Notes: generated by a model from the letters alone, not told the origin. A stretch of DNA of 64,000 nt from Parabacteroides gordonii MS-1 = DSM 23371 (GCF_000969825.1 NZ_KQ033919.1:2397018-2461017); one strand, 5' to 3'; positions 26,537 to 34,971 are shown, numbered from the stretch's first letter. A program made the numbers and translations.

Positions 26537-26959
26537 ATGGATAGAGTCTTTAAATCTAAGATCGGTTGGTGGTATCATTTGCTGATCATTGTGCTGGCAG
26601 TTTTGTGTGTGGTATCCGTATTGCACCAGAATGTAGCGGCTATTGTTATTTCGTTGGTCGCCAGTGCATTGACATTGCATGTGTTTTTCAATACCTATTA
26701 TGTGGTTACGACAGACGGCATGCTGCTGCTCCGTTGCGGTTTCTTTCCTAAAAAAGAAATCGCTATTGCTGATATAGAGGCGTTGCAACCTTCTATCCTT
26801 CCCGTTTTCAGTTATTCTTTATCATTGGATAGAATCGTTATCTGGAAGAACGGACAGATGTGGATGCTGATATCTCCCCAGAATGAGAAAGAATTTGTCA
26901 AGCTGCTGAAGAAGTTTAATCCGGATATCGAGATTAGGAGTAATGCCGGGTTGTTATAA
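26537..26959 (+). CDS. Bacterial PH-domain membrane protein (bPH_6-like)
   Basis: The 140-residue protein has two membrane segments (about residues 11-28 and 32-50) followed by a PH-like domain with the signature YYVVTTDGMLLLRCGFFPKKEIAIADIEALQP, split here by the family's usual turn, and a C-terminal segment ISPQNEKEFVKLLKK. That last motif is typical of the bPH_6/DUF1200 group. It is translationally coupled to the preceding gene and precedes the dihydrolipoyl dehydrogenase by 46 bases. Its role is not known. Confidence 0.7.
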   Translation: MDRVFKSKIGWWYHLLIIVLAVLCVVSVLHQNVAAIVISLVASALTLHVFFNTYYVVTTDGMLLLRCGFFPKKEIAIADIEALQPSILPVFSYSLSLDRIVIWKNGQMWMLISPQNEKEFVKLLKKFNPDIEIRSNAGLL

Positions 26960-27005
26960 CAAGAAGAATAGAATCACAATATAAAACTTAATTAAATCTG
27001 ATAAC

Positions 27006-28358
27006 ATGAAATACGATGTTGCTATAATCGGTGGGGGACCTGCCGGTTATACTGCGGCCGAAAGAGCGGCTGCCGGTGGACTTTCTACCATACTTTTCGA
27101 GAAAAACGCATTGGGCGGTGTCTGCCTCAATGAAGGATGTGTTCCTACAAAAACATTGCTTTATTCGGCTAAAGTGTATGATACCATTAAGCATGCACAG
27201 AAATATGCCGTCAAAGCGGAGAATCCGACATTTGATTTTCCTAAGATCATTGCCCGTAAGAATAAAGTGGTAAAGAAACTTACCGCCGGTATCCGTATGA
27301 AGATGACGGAACATGGAGTGGTTGTAGTCAACGGTGAAGCTGAGATAAAAGGGCGTGCCGCTGATGGAACCATAACTATTGCCTGTGGTGAAGAAACCTA
27401 TGAAGCAGCCAACTTGTTGCTGTGTACCGGTTCTGAAACCGTGATCCCGCCGATCCCCGGCCTGGCAGAGACAGAATACTGGACGAGCCGTGAAGCCTTG
27501 CAGACAAAAGAACTTCCCGCCTCTCTCGTGATTATCGGTGGAGGAGTGATCGGTATGGAATTTGCCTCTTTCTTCAATAGCATGGGAACGGAAGTACATG
27601 TGGTGGAAATGCTGGATAAGATATTAGGCCCGATGGATAAGGAACTATCCGAAATGCTTCAGGCTGAATATGCCAAAAGAGGGATCAAGTTCTATCTGGG
27701 CCATAAGGTGACAGCTGTTCACGGTGGTGAAGTCACTGTCGAGAAAGAGGACGAAAGCTTTGTTATCAGTGGAGAGAAAGTCCTGCTGAGTGTAGGCCGG
27801 CGTCCGGTAACCAAAGGCTTCGGCCTGGAAACTTTAGGCGTTGAACCTTTCCGGAACGGTATAAAAGTGAACCAATATATGCAGACTTCTCTGCCCAATG
27901 TATATGCCTGCGGCGACATCACGGCCTTCTCTTTACTTGCTCATACAGCAGTCAGTGAGGCTGAAGTAGCGGTGAAACATATTCAGGGAAAAGCCGGCGA
28001 CGGAATGAGCTATAAAGCAATACCGGGTGTTGTATATACAAATCCCGAAATTGCCGGTGTTGGTAAAACGGAAGAAGAACTTCAGGCGGAAGGTATTCCT
28101 TATACGGTAAAGAAATTACCGATGGCTTTCTCCGGTCGTTTTGTGGCAGAGAATGAACAGGGAAGCGGGGTCTGTAAATTGATCCTGGCCGAAGATGAAA
28201 CAGTGATCGGTGCCCATCTGCTGGGTAACCCGGCTTCTGAACTGATCGTTATCGCAGGTCTTGCAATAGAAAAAGGCATGAAAGCCGACGAGTTGCGGTC
28301 GATCGTTTTCCCACATCCTACCGTTGGGGAGATTATAAAAGAAACATTGTTCGTTTAA
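27006..28358 (+). CDS. lpdA: Dihydrolipoyl dehydrogenase (E3)
   Basis: The 450-residue flavoenzyme reoxidises dihydrolipoamide with NAD+ in 2-oxoacid dehydrogenase or glycine-cleavage complexes. It shows the FAD motif IIGGGPAGYTAAERAA, the redox disulfide Cys40/Cys45 in GGVCLNEGCVPTK, the NAD motif VIIGGGVIGMEFASFF, the second FAD contact VYACGDIT and the C-terminal HPTVGE with the catalytic His-Glu pair. Length is normal for E3. No E1 or E2 gene is adjacent, so it may serve several complexes. A relative with another disulfide substrate cannot be fully excluded. Confidence 0.9.
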   Translation: MKYDVAIIGGGPAGYTAAERAAAGGLSTILFEKNALGGVCLNEGCVPTKTLLYSAKVYDTIKHAQKYAVKAENPTFDFPKIIARKNKVVKKLTAGIRMKMTEHGVVVVNGEAEIKGRAADGTITIACGEETYEAANLLLCTGSETVIPPIPGLAETEYWTSREALQTKELPASLVIIGGGVIGMEFASFFNSMGTEVHVVEMLDKILGPMDKELSEMLQAEYAKRGIKFYLGHKVTAVHGGEVTVEKEDESFVISGEKVLLSVGRRPVTKGFGLETLGVEPFRNGIKVNQYMQTSLPNVYACGDITAFSLLAHTAVSEAEVAVKHIQGKAGDGMSYKAIPGVVYTNPEIAGVGKTEEELQAEGIPYTVKKLPMAFSGRFVAENEQGSGVCKLILAEDETVIGAHLLGNPASELIVIAGLAIEKGMKADELRSIVFPHPTVGEIIKETLFV

Positions 28359-28373
28359 TTACTTGGTTTAAAT

Positions 28374-28439
28374 AGTTTCACCCTAATGAAACACTTGTTT
28401 CTCCTAGGTGAAACAGTTGTTTCATTAGGGTGAAACTAT
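28374..28439. repeat. 22-bp tandem repeat array C
   Basis: Three units at 28374-28395, 28396-28417 and 28418-28439 each contain GTTTC-N8-GAAAC plus a 4-base linker, the same family as array B. The first and third cores (28375-28392 and 28419-28436) are exact reverse complements, so the transcript could form an 18-bp stem with the middle unit in the loop. It begins 16 bases after the lpdA stop codon. Confidence 0.88.
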
Positions 28440-28480
28440 AATCAGCAAAGCATTCGGATTTCCTGTTTTGCTGATTTTTT
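28440..28480 (+). terminator. Terminator after lpdA
   Basis: AATCAGCAAA (28440-28449) pairs perfectly with TTTGCTGATT (28467-28476) and is followed by TTTT. It directly follows array C. Confidence 0.8.
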
Positions 28481-28509
28481 GTTCTGCCTTATATTATTCC
28501 CTATCTTTG
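28478..28509 (+). promoter_or_regulatory. Promoter of the DUF4271-hemD-rnpA-yidD-tatD operon
   Basis: TTTG at 28478-28481 and TATCTTTG at 28502-28509 are 20 bases apart. The start codon chosen for the first gene (28529) is 20 bases downstream, so the leader is short. Confidence 0.7.
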
Positions 28510-28528
28510 CAGAGCTAAATTGCAATGC

Positions 28529-29257
28529 ATGAATATGTTTGAAGGATATGTGGGAATTCGTTTGTGGGACGGACAGTTGGTGGATGATGTGATCTTCTCA
28601 TTGCTGCTATCCTTGCTGGTTGCTTTTGCTATTATATTCCGGGCTAATTATCAGCATTTTATAAAGATGCTGAAGGATGTCTTGTATTTAAAGGAACGGC
28701 AGAATCTGTTTGACGAAACAGTAGGGAAAAGTGAAACTTTCTTCCGCCATTTTATGATATTTCAGGCGCTTTTTCTGTGTAGTATAGCTCTGTTTACTAT
28801 TGCCCGTACAAGAGGCATAGCCAGCCATTTAGGAGAAAAAGAAGTCCTTTTTACAATTGTTTTTATTTTTTGTGTGCTGTTCTTGTTCTTCCAGTTTAAG
28901 CAATTTTGTTATTCGCTGTTGGGATTTATTTTTGCTTCTCCTGAAAAATACAGATTTTGGAAGAAAAGTTATAATGCAACGATGGGTAGTTGGGGCATTT
29001 TATTATATATTCCTGTCCTTTGGTTATTGTTTGTAGGAAGTAAAACAGTAGCACCCGTTATATTGTTTTGTATTTTCTATTTTTTGTGTCGTTTTGTAAT
29101 AATTTATAAGACAATACGGATATTTCACAAGAATAATGCAGGTTTATTATATATTAGTTTGTACCTTTGCACCCAAGAAATTTTACCTCTTATATTTTTG
29201 TATGAAGGTATGATTTTTTTGTATAACTTTATCGAGACGAGTACTCTATGGCATTGA
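28529..29257 (+). CDS. DUF4271 integral membrane protein
   Basis: The 242-residue protein has about six or seven hydrophobic segments (for example VIFSLLLSLLVAFAIIF, MIFQALFLCSIALFTI, VLFTIVFIFCVLFLFFQF, WGILLYIPVLWLLFVG, VAPVILFCIFYFLCRFVII). It matches the Bacteroidetes DUF4271 family, which typically sits immediately before hemD as here. Its last 10 bases overlap hemD, so translation is coupled. The function is unknown. The ATG at 28529 is preferred to a TTG three codons upstream. Confidence 0.8.
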   Translation: MNMFEGYVGIRLWDGQLVDDVIFSLLLSLLVAFAIIFRANYQHFIKMLKDVLYLKERQNLFDETVGKSETFFRHFMIFQALFLCSIALFTIARTRGIASHLGEKEVLFTIVFIFCVLFLFFQFKQFCYSLLGFIFASPEKYRFWKKSYNATMGSWGILLYIPVLWLLFVGSKTVAPVILFCIFYFLCRFVIIYKTIRIFHKNNAGLLYISLYLCTQEILPLIFLYEGMIFLYNFIETSTLWH

Positions 29258-30021
29258 ACATCAAAAAGTTGTTGGTATCGCAACCGAAGCCTGCATCCGA
29301 GAAGTCACCGTATTTCGACATAGCAGAGAAATACGGGGTTGAAATCGACTTCCGTCCTTTTATCAAAGTAGAAGCTCTTTCATCTAAAGAGTTCAGACAG
29401 CAGAGAATTTCTATTCTGGACTATTCGGCGGTAATTTTTACTGCCCGTACAGCTATTGACCACTTTTTTCATTTATGTGAAGAACTACGTGTCACCATTC
29501 CGGAAACAATGAAATATTTCTGTATGACGGAAGCTATTGCAGTTTATCTTCAGAAGTATATCGTGTATAGAAAACGTAAGATATTTTTCGGTCAGACCGG
29601 GAAGCCTGAAGATTTGGTTACCGTTATTGCAAAGCATGCGAAAGAAAAATATCTTGTGCCTGTATCAGACGTGCATAAAGAAGATCTGACCGCTATGCTG
29701 GATGCAAAGAAGATTAACTATACAAAAGCTATTATGTATAGAACAGTAAGTAACGAATTTGCAAAAGATGAGAAGTTCGATTACGATATGCTGGTATTCT
29801 TCAGTCCTTCAGGTATTTCTTCTTTATTGAAGAACTTCCCCGATTTTAAACAGGAAGATATAAAGATCGGTTGTTTTGGTCCTACTACAGCGAAAGCGGT
29901 AAAGGATGCCGGCCTCAGGCTGGATGTGGAAGCACCTACTCCCGAAGCTCCCTCAATGACGGCTGCTTTGGATTTATATCTGAAGAAAGAGTTGGGTGGA
30001 AATAAAAAGAATGGAAAATAA
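29248..30021 (+). CDS. hemD: Uroporphyrinogen-III synthase
   Basis: The 257-residue cytosolic enzyme closes and inverts ring D of hydroxymethylbilane to uroporphyrinogen III in tetrapyrrole synthesis. The two-lobed family fold is recognisable from the N-terminal KKLLVSQPKP and FDIAEKYGVEIDFRPF, the hinge YLVPVSDVHKEDL, and the C-terminal MLVFFSPSGISSLLKNF and IGCFGPTTAKAVKDAG motifs. Sequence conservation in this family is low, but the gene order before rnpA is characteristic of Bacteroidales. It overlaps both neighbours by 10-11 bases. Confidence 0.88.
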   Translation: MALNIKKLLVSQPKPASEKSPYFDIAEKYGVEIDFRPFIKVEALSSKEFRQQRISILDYSAVIFTARTAIDHFFHLCEELRVTIPETMKYFCMTEAIAVYLQKYIVYRKRKIFFGQTGKPEDLVTVIAKHAKEKYLVPVSDVHKEDLTAMLDAKKINYTKAIMYRTVSNEFAKDEKFDYDMLVFFSPSGISSLLKNFPDFKQEDIKIGCFGPTTAKAVKDAGLRLDVEAPTPEAPSMTAALDLYLKKELGGNKKNGK

Positions 30022-30397
30022 AAGGTATACCCTTTCTAAAGAAGAGCGCCTGTCGTGGAAACGTTACATTGACCTGTTGTTTGAAAAAGGACAATCGTTT
30101 GTGGCGTTTCCACTGCGGGTCGTTTATTTACCGCTGGAAGAAGAGATGGCGGCTCCTGTCTCTATCCTGATCAGCGTTCCCAAGAAAAAATTCAAACGTG
30201 CCGTTAAACGAAACCTGATCAAGCGTCAGGTACGTGAAGCCTACCGGGTACGTAAATATGATCTGATCGATCCGTTGACAGAAAAAAATAAGCGAATGCT
30301 CGTTGCCTTCCTGTATCTGGACAAAGAAATACATCCTTTTACCGATATGGAGAAAGCAATGACGAAAGCAATCAAAATATTGCGTGACAAGGAATAA
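30011..30397 (+). CDS. rnpA: Ribonuclease P protein component
   Basis: The 128-residue basic protein assists the RNase P RNA in maturing tRNA 5' ends. It has the RnpA central cleft region [24 protein letters not shown], containing the family's arginine/lysine-rich RNA-binding motif. The ATG at 30011 is inside the hemD end; a GTG five codons earlier is less likely. It is followed by yidD with overlapping stop and start (TAATG). Confidence 0.95.
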   Translation: MENKRYTLSKEERLSWKRYIDLLFEKGQSFVAFPLRVVYLPLEEEMAAPVSILISVPKKKFKRAVKRNLIKRQVREAYRVRKYDLIDPLTEKNKRMLVAFLYLDKEIHPFTDMEKAMTKAIKILRDKE

Positions 30398-30618
30398 TGA
30401 AGAAATTCTTTACTACACTCCTTCTGTTGCCGGTCTATTTCTATAAATATTGTATCTCTCCCATGACACCGGCTTCGTGCAGGTATACGCCTACTTGTTC
30501 CGAATATGCTGTGCAAGCCCTGAAGAAATATGGCCCGATCAAAGGGCTTTACCTCGCTGTCAAACGATTGCTCCGATGCCATCCCTGGGGTGGAAGCGGG
30601 TATGATCCGGTGCCGTAA
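30397..30618 (+). CDS. yidD: Membrane protein insertion efficiency factor YidD
   Basis: The 73-residue protein contains the full YidD signature: an N-terminal amphipathic/hydrophobic helix ([19 protein letters not shown]), [19 protein letters not shown] and [16 protein letters not shown] with conserved cysteines. It helps YidC-dependent insertion of inner-membrane proteins. Its position next to rnpA is conserved across bacteria, although yidC itself is not here. It overlaps the rnpA stop codon by one base. Confidence 0.96.
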   Translation: MKKFFTTLLLLPVYFYKYCISPMTPASCRYTPTCSEYAVQALKKYGPIKGLYLAVKRLLRCHPWGGSGYDPVP

Positions 30619-30620
30619 AT

Positions 30621-31259
30621 ATGATTTACTACGATATACATACTCATCAACCCTCGGTTCATCCGGAGGATATCGCAATCGTAAATACGATTATAAGGGA
30701 GGAATGTGATTTATCCATGCCTGCTCAATGGTGCTCTGCCGGTATTCATCCGTGGTATATATATAATGTAGATAAGCAGATTTCCTGTCTTGAATCGGTT
30801 GCTTCTTCCTCTGCTATTGTCGCTATTGGTGAAGCCGGACTTGACAAGCTGGTGAAAACACCTTTAGATATTCAGAAGAATGTTTTTTTAAGGCAAGCCG
30901 TATTGGCTGAAAAGTTGAAAAAACCACTTATTATTCATTGTGTAAAAGCCTGGGGAGAACTTATTGCTGTCAGAAAAATAGTGAAACCTCATATCCCCTG
31001 GATCATTCACGGCTTTCGTGGTAACGGAGAACTCGCACAGCAATTGATTTTACAAGGTTTTTATCTGTCTTTTGGAGAACATTTTCAGATATCGTCTTTA
31101 CGTAGAGCCTGGCCGGAACGTTTGTTGATTGAAACAGATGAATCGTCCTGTTCCATACAAGATATTTACCAACGTCTTGCTTCAGGTCTCCAAATCTCTG
31201 TTAATGAGTTGGGTAATCAGGTTAATCAAACGGTAGGCCGTTTGTTTCCGACCATATGA
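30621..31259 (+). CDS. tatD: TatD-family metal-dependent hydrolase
   Basis: The 212-residue protein is a short TatD-type hydrolase (E. coli TatD is about 260 residues). Ligand motifs for a two-metal centre are visible in order: His-Thr-His near residues 7-9 (DIHTHQP), Glu in AIGEAGLD, His in LIIHCVKA, His in WIIHGFRG and Asp in LIETDESS. TatD proteins act as 3'-5' DNA exonucleases or other metal hydrolases. It starts two bases after yidD and ends the operon. The symbol is by family only. Confidence 0.85.
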   Translation: MIYYDIHTHQPSVHPEDIAIVNTIIREECDLSMPAQWCSAGIHPWYIYNVDKQISCLESVASSSAIVAIGEAGLDKLVKTPLDIQKNVFLRQAVLAEKLKKPLIIHCVKAWGELIAVRKIVKPHIPWIIHGFRGNGELAQQLILQGFYLSFGEHFQISSLRRAWPERLLIETDESSCSIQDIYQRLASGLQISVNELGNQVNQTVGRLFPTI

Positions 31260-31307
31260 TAAAGCTTTCTAAGTTGAATAAATGTTATGCTTTTGTTCAC
31301 TTTATGA

Positions 31308-31337
31308 TTTGTGTGTCTACATAAAGTCGTATCTTTG
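31308..31337 (+). promoter_or_regulatory. tyrS: Promoter of tyrS
   Basis: TTTG at 31308-31311, 18 bases, then TATCTTTG at 31330-31337 is a consensus Bacteroidetes promoter; the tyrS ATG is 36 bases downstream. Confidence 0.8.
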
Positions 31338-31373
31338 TCCGCATTAAGTATATAATAATGAATAATTAAAACG

Positions 31374-32666
31374 ATGAATTTTGTTGAAGAATTAAGATGG
31401 AGGGGCATGATTCATGATATGATGCCCGGAACAGAAGAGCAGTTACAGAAAGAAATGACTTCTGCTTACGTAGGCATTGACCCGACGGCCGATTCATTAC
31501 ATATCGGACACCTTGTTAGTGTAATGATGCTGAAGCATTTGCAGCGTGCCGGACACCGTCCTATCGCTCTGGTCGGTGGTGCCACCGGTATGATCGGAGA
31601 CCCTTCAATGAAGTCGGCAGAACGTAATCTGCTTGATGAAGCAACGCTTCGTCACAATCAGGACAGCATCAAAAAGCAGTTGTCGAAGTTCCTGGATTTC
31701 GATTCAGATGCTCCTAATGCAGCCAAGTTGGTAAACAACTACGACTGGATGAAGGATTATTCGTTCCTGAACTTTATCCGTGATATCGGTAAACACCTGA
31801 CGGTTAATTATATGATGGCTAAGGACTCTGTAAAGAAACGTCTTAGCTCCGAATCGAGTGTAGGTATGTCTTTCACTGAATTTTCTTACCAGTTGTTGCA
31901 AGGATACGATTACCTGTTCTTGTATCAGAATGAAGGTTGCCGCCTTCAGATGGGTGGTTCCGACCAATGGGGTAACATTACTACCGGTACGGAACTGATC
32001 CGCCGTAAAACAGGTGGTGAAGCATTCGCTCTTACTTGTCCGCTGATCACAAAAGCAGACGGAGGTAAATTCGGTAAAACAGAATCAGGGAATGTTTGGC
32101 TGGATCGCCGTTATACATCTCCTTATAAATTCTACCAGTTCTGGTTGAATGTAAGCGATGCCGATGCTGCCCGTTATATTAAGATCTTTACAGACTTGAG
32201 TCAGGAAGAGATTACGACACTGGAAGAAGAACAAGCAGCAGCAGCTCACCTTCGTCCGTTGCAGAAACGTCTGGCAAAAGAAATCACTGTAATGGTTCAC
32301 TCTCTGGAAGACTATGAGGCAGCTGTTGAAGCATCTAATATCTTGTTTGGTAACTCTACCCACGAATCTTTGATGAAGTTGGATGAAGATACGCTGTTGG
32401 CTGTATTTGAAGGTGTTCCGCAGTTTGAGGTAAGTCGCGATGAACTGAGTGCCGGTGTGAAGGCTATCGACTTGCTTACAGAGAAGGCGCCCGTCTTCGC
32501 TTCAAAAGGTGAAATGCGTAAATTGGTGCAGAGTGGCGGTATCAGTATAAACAAAGATAAACTGGCTGATGCAGAAACTGTTATTGACTGTTCTTCTCTG
32601 TTGAATGAAAAATATATGCTGGTTCAGAGAGGTAAAAAGAACTACTATCTCCTGCTTGCAAAATAA
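31374..32666 (+). CDS. tyrS: Tyrosyl-tRNA synthetase
   Basis: The 430-residue class I synthetase charges tRNA-Tyr. The signature HIGH occurs at residues 43-46 ([11 protein letters not shown]), the tyrosine-binding [10 protein letters not shown] motif near 190 and the KMSKS-equivalent KFGKTESGN near 230. The C-terminus carries an S4-type RNA-binding domain ([14 protein letters not shown]). Length is typical. It has its own promoter and no downstream coding partner; tRNA-Gln follows 73 bases later with a separate promoter. Confidence 0.97.
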   Translation: MNFVEELRWRGMIHDMMPGTEEQLQKEMTSAYVGIDPTADSLHIGHLVSVMMLKHLQRAGHRPIALVGGATGMIGDPSMKSAERNLLDEATLRHNQDSIKKQLSKFLDFDSDAPNAAKLVNNYDWMKDYSFLNFIRDIGKHLTVNYMMAKDSVKKRLSSESSVGMSFTEFSYQLLQGYDYLFLYQNEGCRLQMGGSDQWGNITTGTELIRRKTGGEAFALTCPLITKADGGKFGKTESGNVWLDRRYTSPYKFYQFWLNVSDADAARYIKIFTDLSQEEITTLEEEQAAAAHLRPLQKRLAKEITVMVHSLEDYEAAVEASNILFGNSTHESLMKLDEDTLLAVFEGVPQFEVSRDELSAGVKAIDLLTEKAPVFASKGEMRKLVQSGGISINKDKLADAETVIDCSSLLNEKYMLVQRGKKNYYLLLAK

Positions 32667-32683
32667 GAAAATTGCAAAAAACG

Positions 32684-32714
32684 CTTGCAGGGTAAGATTT
32701 TATTCTTACCTTTG
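32684..32714 (+). promoter_or_regulatory. Promoter of tRNA-Gln
   Basis: CTTG at 32684-32687, a 19-base gap and TACCTTTG at 32707-32714 precede the tRNA 5' end by 25 bases. Confidence 0.7.
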
Positions 32715-32739
32715 CATCGCTTTAGATAAAGCGCCGGAT

Positions 32740-32810
32740 TGTCTCATGGTGTAATGGTAGCACTACAGTTTTTGGTTCTGTCTGTCGAGGTTCGAATCCT
32801 CGTGAGACAA
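32740..32810 (+). tRNA. tRNA-Gln (anticodon TTG)
   Basis: A 71-base cloverleaf: acceptor arms TGTCTCA (32740-32746) and TGAGACA (32803-32809) pair fully, a D-arm with GGTGTAATGGTAGC, an anticodon loop TTTTGGT with anticodon TTG, and a T-arm CGAGG-TTCGAAT-CCTCG. The anticodon stem has one T-T mismatch next to the loop. The 3' CCA is not encoded. Confidence 0.93.
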
Positions 32811-32820
32811 CAGAAAAAGG

Positions 32821-32858
32821 AAAGGTCTGAAACGCATGCGTTTCAGACCTTTTTTTTC
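32821..32858 (+). terminator. Terminator of tRNA-Gln
   Basis: 32821-32852 is a perfect palindrome (arms begin AAAGGTCTGAAACGC) followed by a run of T. It is one of the strongest intrinsic terminators in the window. Confidence 0.92.
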
Positions 32859-32991
32859 TATAATTCTCTCCTTTTTATTTACTGAATGTTTTTTGGCTAT
32901 AACGGAAGAATTGATACTGCATGTAGGGACTGTGTTTCACTTTAGCAGGATTGATACTTTTTTTAGACTTAGTTTTTTAATGAAAGAATAG

Positions 32992-33202
32992 AGTTCTTGA
33001 GGAACTAAGGTACTTTTATAATGTTATATATCTGATAATCAAAATTATAAATGAATTATCTTACTCACTTACAAATACTCGTTTTTAAAGACTATTTTTC
33101 TATTTATAATGAAATCGTTGGATTAAAACACTGTAATTAACCATTTATAATATAAATAGTTTATATTTGTCACTGAAGAAATATCTTAGTTCCTCAAGAA
33201 CT
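32992..33202. repeat. 18-bp perfect inverted repeat, candidate invertible promoter segment
   Basis: AGTTCTTGAGGAACTAAG at 32992-33009 is exactly reverse-complemented at 33185-33202, enclosing 33010-33184. Each arm also contains a small internal dyad (AGTTC-TTGAG-GAACT). A plus-strand TATATTTG lies inside at 33162-33169 facing the sigma gene; a minus-strand TAATTTTG lies at 33047-33040. The geometry is that of Bacteroidales phase-variable promoters, but no recombinase gene is in the window. Confidence 0.8.
33162..33169 (+). promoter_or_regulatory. Candidate -7 box of locus 3 sigma gene
   Basis: TATATTTG fits TAnnTTTG and faces the ECF sigma gene 82 bases away. No clear TTTG is found at the -33 distance, and the region is AT-rich, so chance is possible. 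Confidence 0.45.
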
Positions 33203-33250
33203 TCGTATTACAACTGATGAGGATTATTATGCAATTAAGTAATTTATAAC

Positions 33251-33835
33251 TTGGGGCCTATTGATGTACATAGAATAAAAGAAGGAGATCAGGAAGCTTT
33301 TAAAAGATTTTTTGTTCACTTTTATCCGAAGCTCATGTCGTTAGCTTGCCGTTTCGTAGATGATCAGGCAGCTAGGGATTTGGTACAGGATATTTTTGCA
33401 TATTACTGGGAACAAAAACATCAGATAGATGTAAACAATGTTCAATCCTATCTTTTTAAAGTCCTTCAAAACAGGTGCTTGAACTACCTGAAGCATCAAA
33501 TGGTTATAGAAGAATATACAGCCAAAATACGAATAGCCGAAGCTCGTATTTCTTTCCTTAATGACCGGACTGATTCTAATGATGTTTTGAAACAAGTAAT
33601 TGATTGGGATCTTCGTGAACAGATTGAGACTTCTGTAAAAAAATTACCACCAAAAGCAGCGGAAGTGTTCCGTTTGTGTTACTATGAAGATATGTCCCAC
33701 AAAGAAATTGCAGATAAACTTGAAATATCAGTGCGCACAGTTGCGAGCCATGTCCGGACTGCAGTCCTTTTTCTACGGGAAGATTTGAAAGATTTGCTGA
33801 TACTTTATATTGTTTTTCTCCGGATTATAAATTAA
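33251..33835 (+). CDS. ECF sigma factor, locus 3
   Basis: The 194-residue protein has sigma region 2 (ARDLVQDIFAYYWEQ) and a region 4 helix-turn-helix (MSHKEIADKLEISVRTVASHV). It should drive the downstream FecR-SusCD genes after signal from SusC. There is no ATG before codon 29, and an in-frame TAA lies 13 bases upstream, so the start is the TTG at 33251 or another non-ATG codon; this suggests weak translation. The gene lies beyond the right arm of the 18-bp inverted repeat, so inversion there could switch its transcription. Confidence 0.9.
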   Translation: MGPIDVHRIKEGDQEAFKRFFVHFYPKLMSLACRFVDDQAARDLVQDIFAYYWEQKHQIDVNNVQSYLFKVLQNRCLNYLKHQMVIEEYTAKIRIAEARISFLNDRTDSNDVLKQVIDWDLREQIETSVKKLPPKAAEVFRLCYYEDMSHKEIADKLEISVRTVASHVRTAVLFLREDLKDLLILYIVFLRIIN

Positions 33836-33913
33836 GTTGAATTTTTTCCATTTTTGACTACGTAGTTTTGAATGTCTCAGTTGTCTTCTTTATATAAACG
33901 ATAAGGAAGATGT

Positions 33914-34900
33914 ATGAATGAGGAAATATTAATACGATTTTTAACTCACCGTTGCACACCGGAGGAAATAGGAGAAGTCGATGGATGGATTGCTGCCGAT
34001 CAGGCTAATGCCGATTGGTTATTTGAGATGGAACGTATTTGGAGCTTGAAAGACCAGCTGCGTTTTTCTGACAAACAAGAAATTGAAATGGCCTATGCCC
34101 GTTTTATGTCCGGATTACAGGAAAAGGATATAAAAGTAGAGACAAGCCGAAAATCGTCCTATCTATTATGGGTAAAATATGCTGCAGCGATTATAATGAT
34201 TGGATTATTAAGTACCAATTTATATTTTTTATTGCAGGAAGAACCTTCTTCTATGAATATAGTTGAAGTTCCTAATGGCCAAAGAGTTTCTTTGACCTTA
34301 TCTGACGGAACAAAAGTCTGGCTAAATTCTCATAGTAAATTTACTTATCCTGCCCGGTTCTCTTCTAAGGATCGCGATGTAGAGCTTGAGGGTGAAGGCT
34401 TTTTTGAGGTTGCGCATAATGAGAAAGTCCCATTTGTCGTACATGCAGATTTACTTCAGGTAAAGGTATTGGGTACCAAGTTTAATATGAAAGTATACAA
34501 TGAAGAACCTTCTGCAGTAACATTGGCAGAGGGAAAGGTAGAAGTCGCTACAAATGATAATGAACATAAAGTTACACTAAGACCTAATGAGCAGGTAACT
34601 TATTCTAAAGAAAATGGATTGACAGTTAATAAGTCAATCAATGCTTCTTTAGTCAGGTCATGGACAGTTGGTGAAGCTGCTTATGTAAATGAGCAGTTGA
34701 TTGATATTGTAACTGATCTGGAGCGTCGTTTCAATATTCATATTACAGTAAAAGACCGGGAGCTCGACACTGAATTATTTACCTGTCGTTTTAAAGAAAC
34801 TGCTAAAATAAATCAGGTACTAACATTATTGAAAGAAACCCGCAAACTGGATTATAAAATTCAGGGGGATCATATACAAATTTATAAACCTATAAAATAA
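33914..34900 (+). CDS. FecR-type anti-sigma factor, locus 3
   Basis: The 328-residue protein has a cytosolic sigma-binding N-terminus, a membrane segment at about residues 86-106 (WVKYAAAIIMIGLLSTNLYF), a periplasmic FecR domain (VPNGQRVSLTLSDGTKVWL) and a C-terminal DUF4974-type domain ending LDYKIQGDHIQIYK. It is the partner of the sigma factor 78 bases upstream and of the STN domain of the next SusC. Confidence 0.94.
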   Translation: MNEEILIRFLTHRCTPEEIGEVDGWIAADQANADWLFEMERIWSLKDQLRFSDKQEIEMAYARFMSGLQEKDIKVETSRKSSYLLWVKYAAAIIMIGLLSTNLYFLLQEEPSSMNIVEVPNGQRVSLTLSDGTKVWLNSHSKFTYPARFSSKDRDVELEGEGFFEVAHNEKVPFVVHADLLQVKVLGTKFNMKVYNEEPSAVTLAEGKVEVATNDNEHKVTLRPNEQVTYSKENGLTVNKSINASLVRSWTVGEAAYVNEQLIDIVTDLERRFNIHITVKDRELDTELFTCRFKETAKINQVLTLLKETRKLDYKIQGDHIQIYKPIK

Positions 34901-34908
34901 GGATGCTT

Positions 34909-34971
34909 ATGAAGAATACTTAGATGTTGTAAAAAATGAAGAACCGAAGATGCCGCAAACATCCCCGGTTC
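34909..34971 (+). promoter_or_regulatory. FecR-SusC leader, locus 3: mini-ORF plus hairpin
   Basis: Eight bases after the FecR stop, GCTTATG opens a four-codon ORF (MKNT, stop 34921-34923). The hairpin arms 34941-34952 (GAACCGAAGATG) and 34960-34971 (CATCCCCGGTTC) form 6 + 4 pairs with a 2-base internal mismatch and loop CCGCAAA. There is no T-tract. Confidence 0.68.

Larger units (their letters stand above)
32859..33250. other. 392-base AT-rich gene-free region upstream of locus 3
   Basis: No coding sequence is credible. It holds an 18-bp perfect inverted repeat (32992-33009 and 33185-33202) bracketing a 175-base AT-rich segment with TAnnTTTG sequences in both directions, and then the start region of the locus 3 sigma gene. 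Confidence 0.85.
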
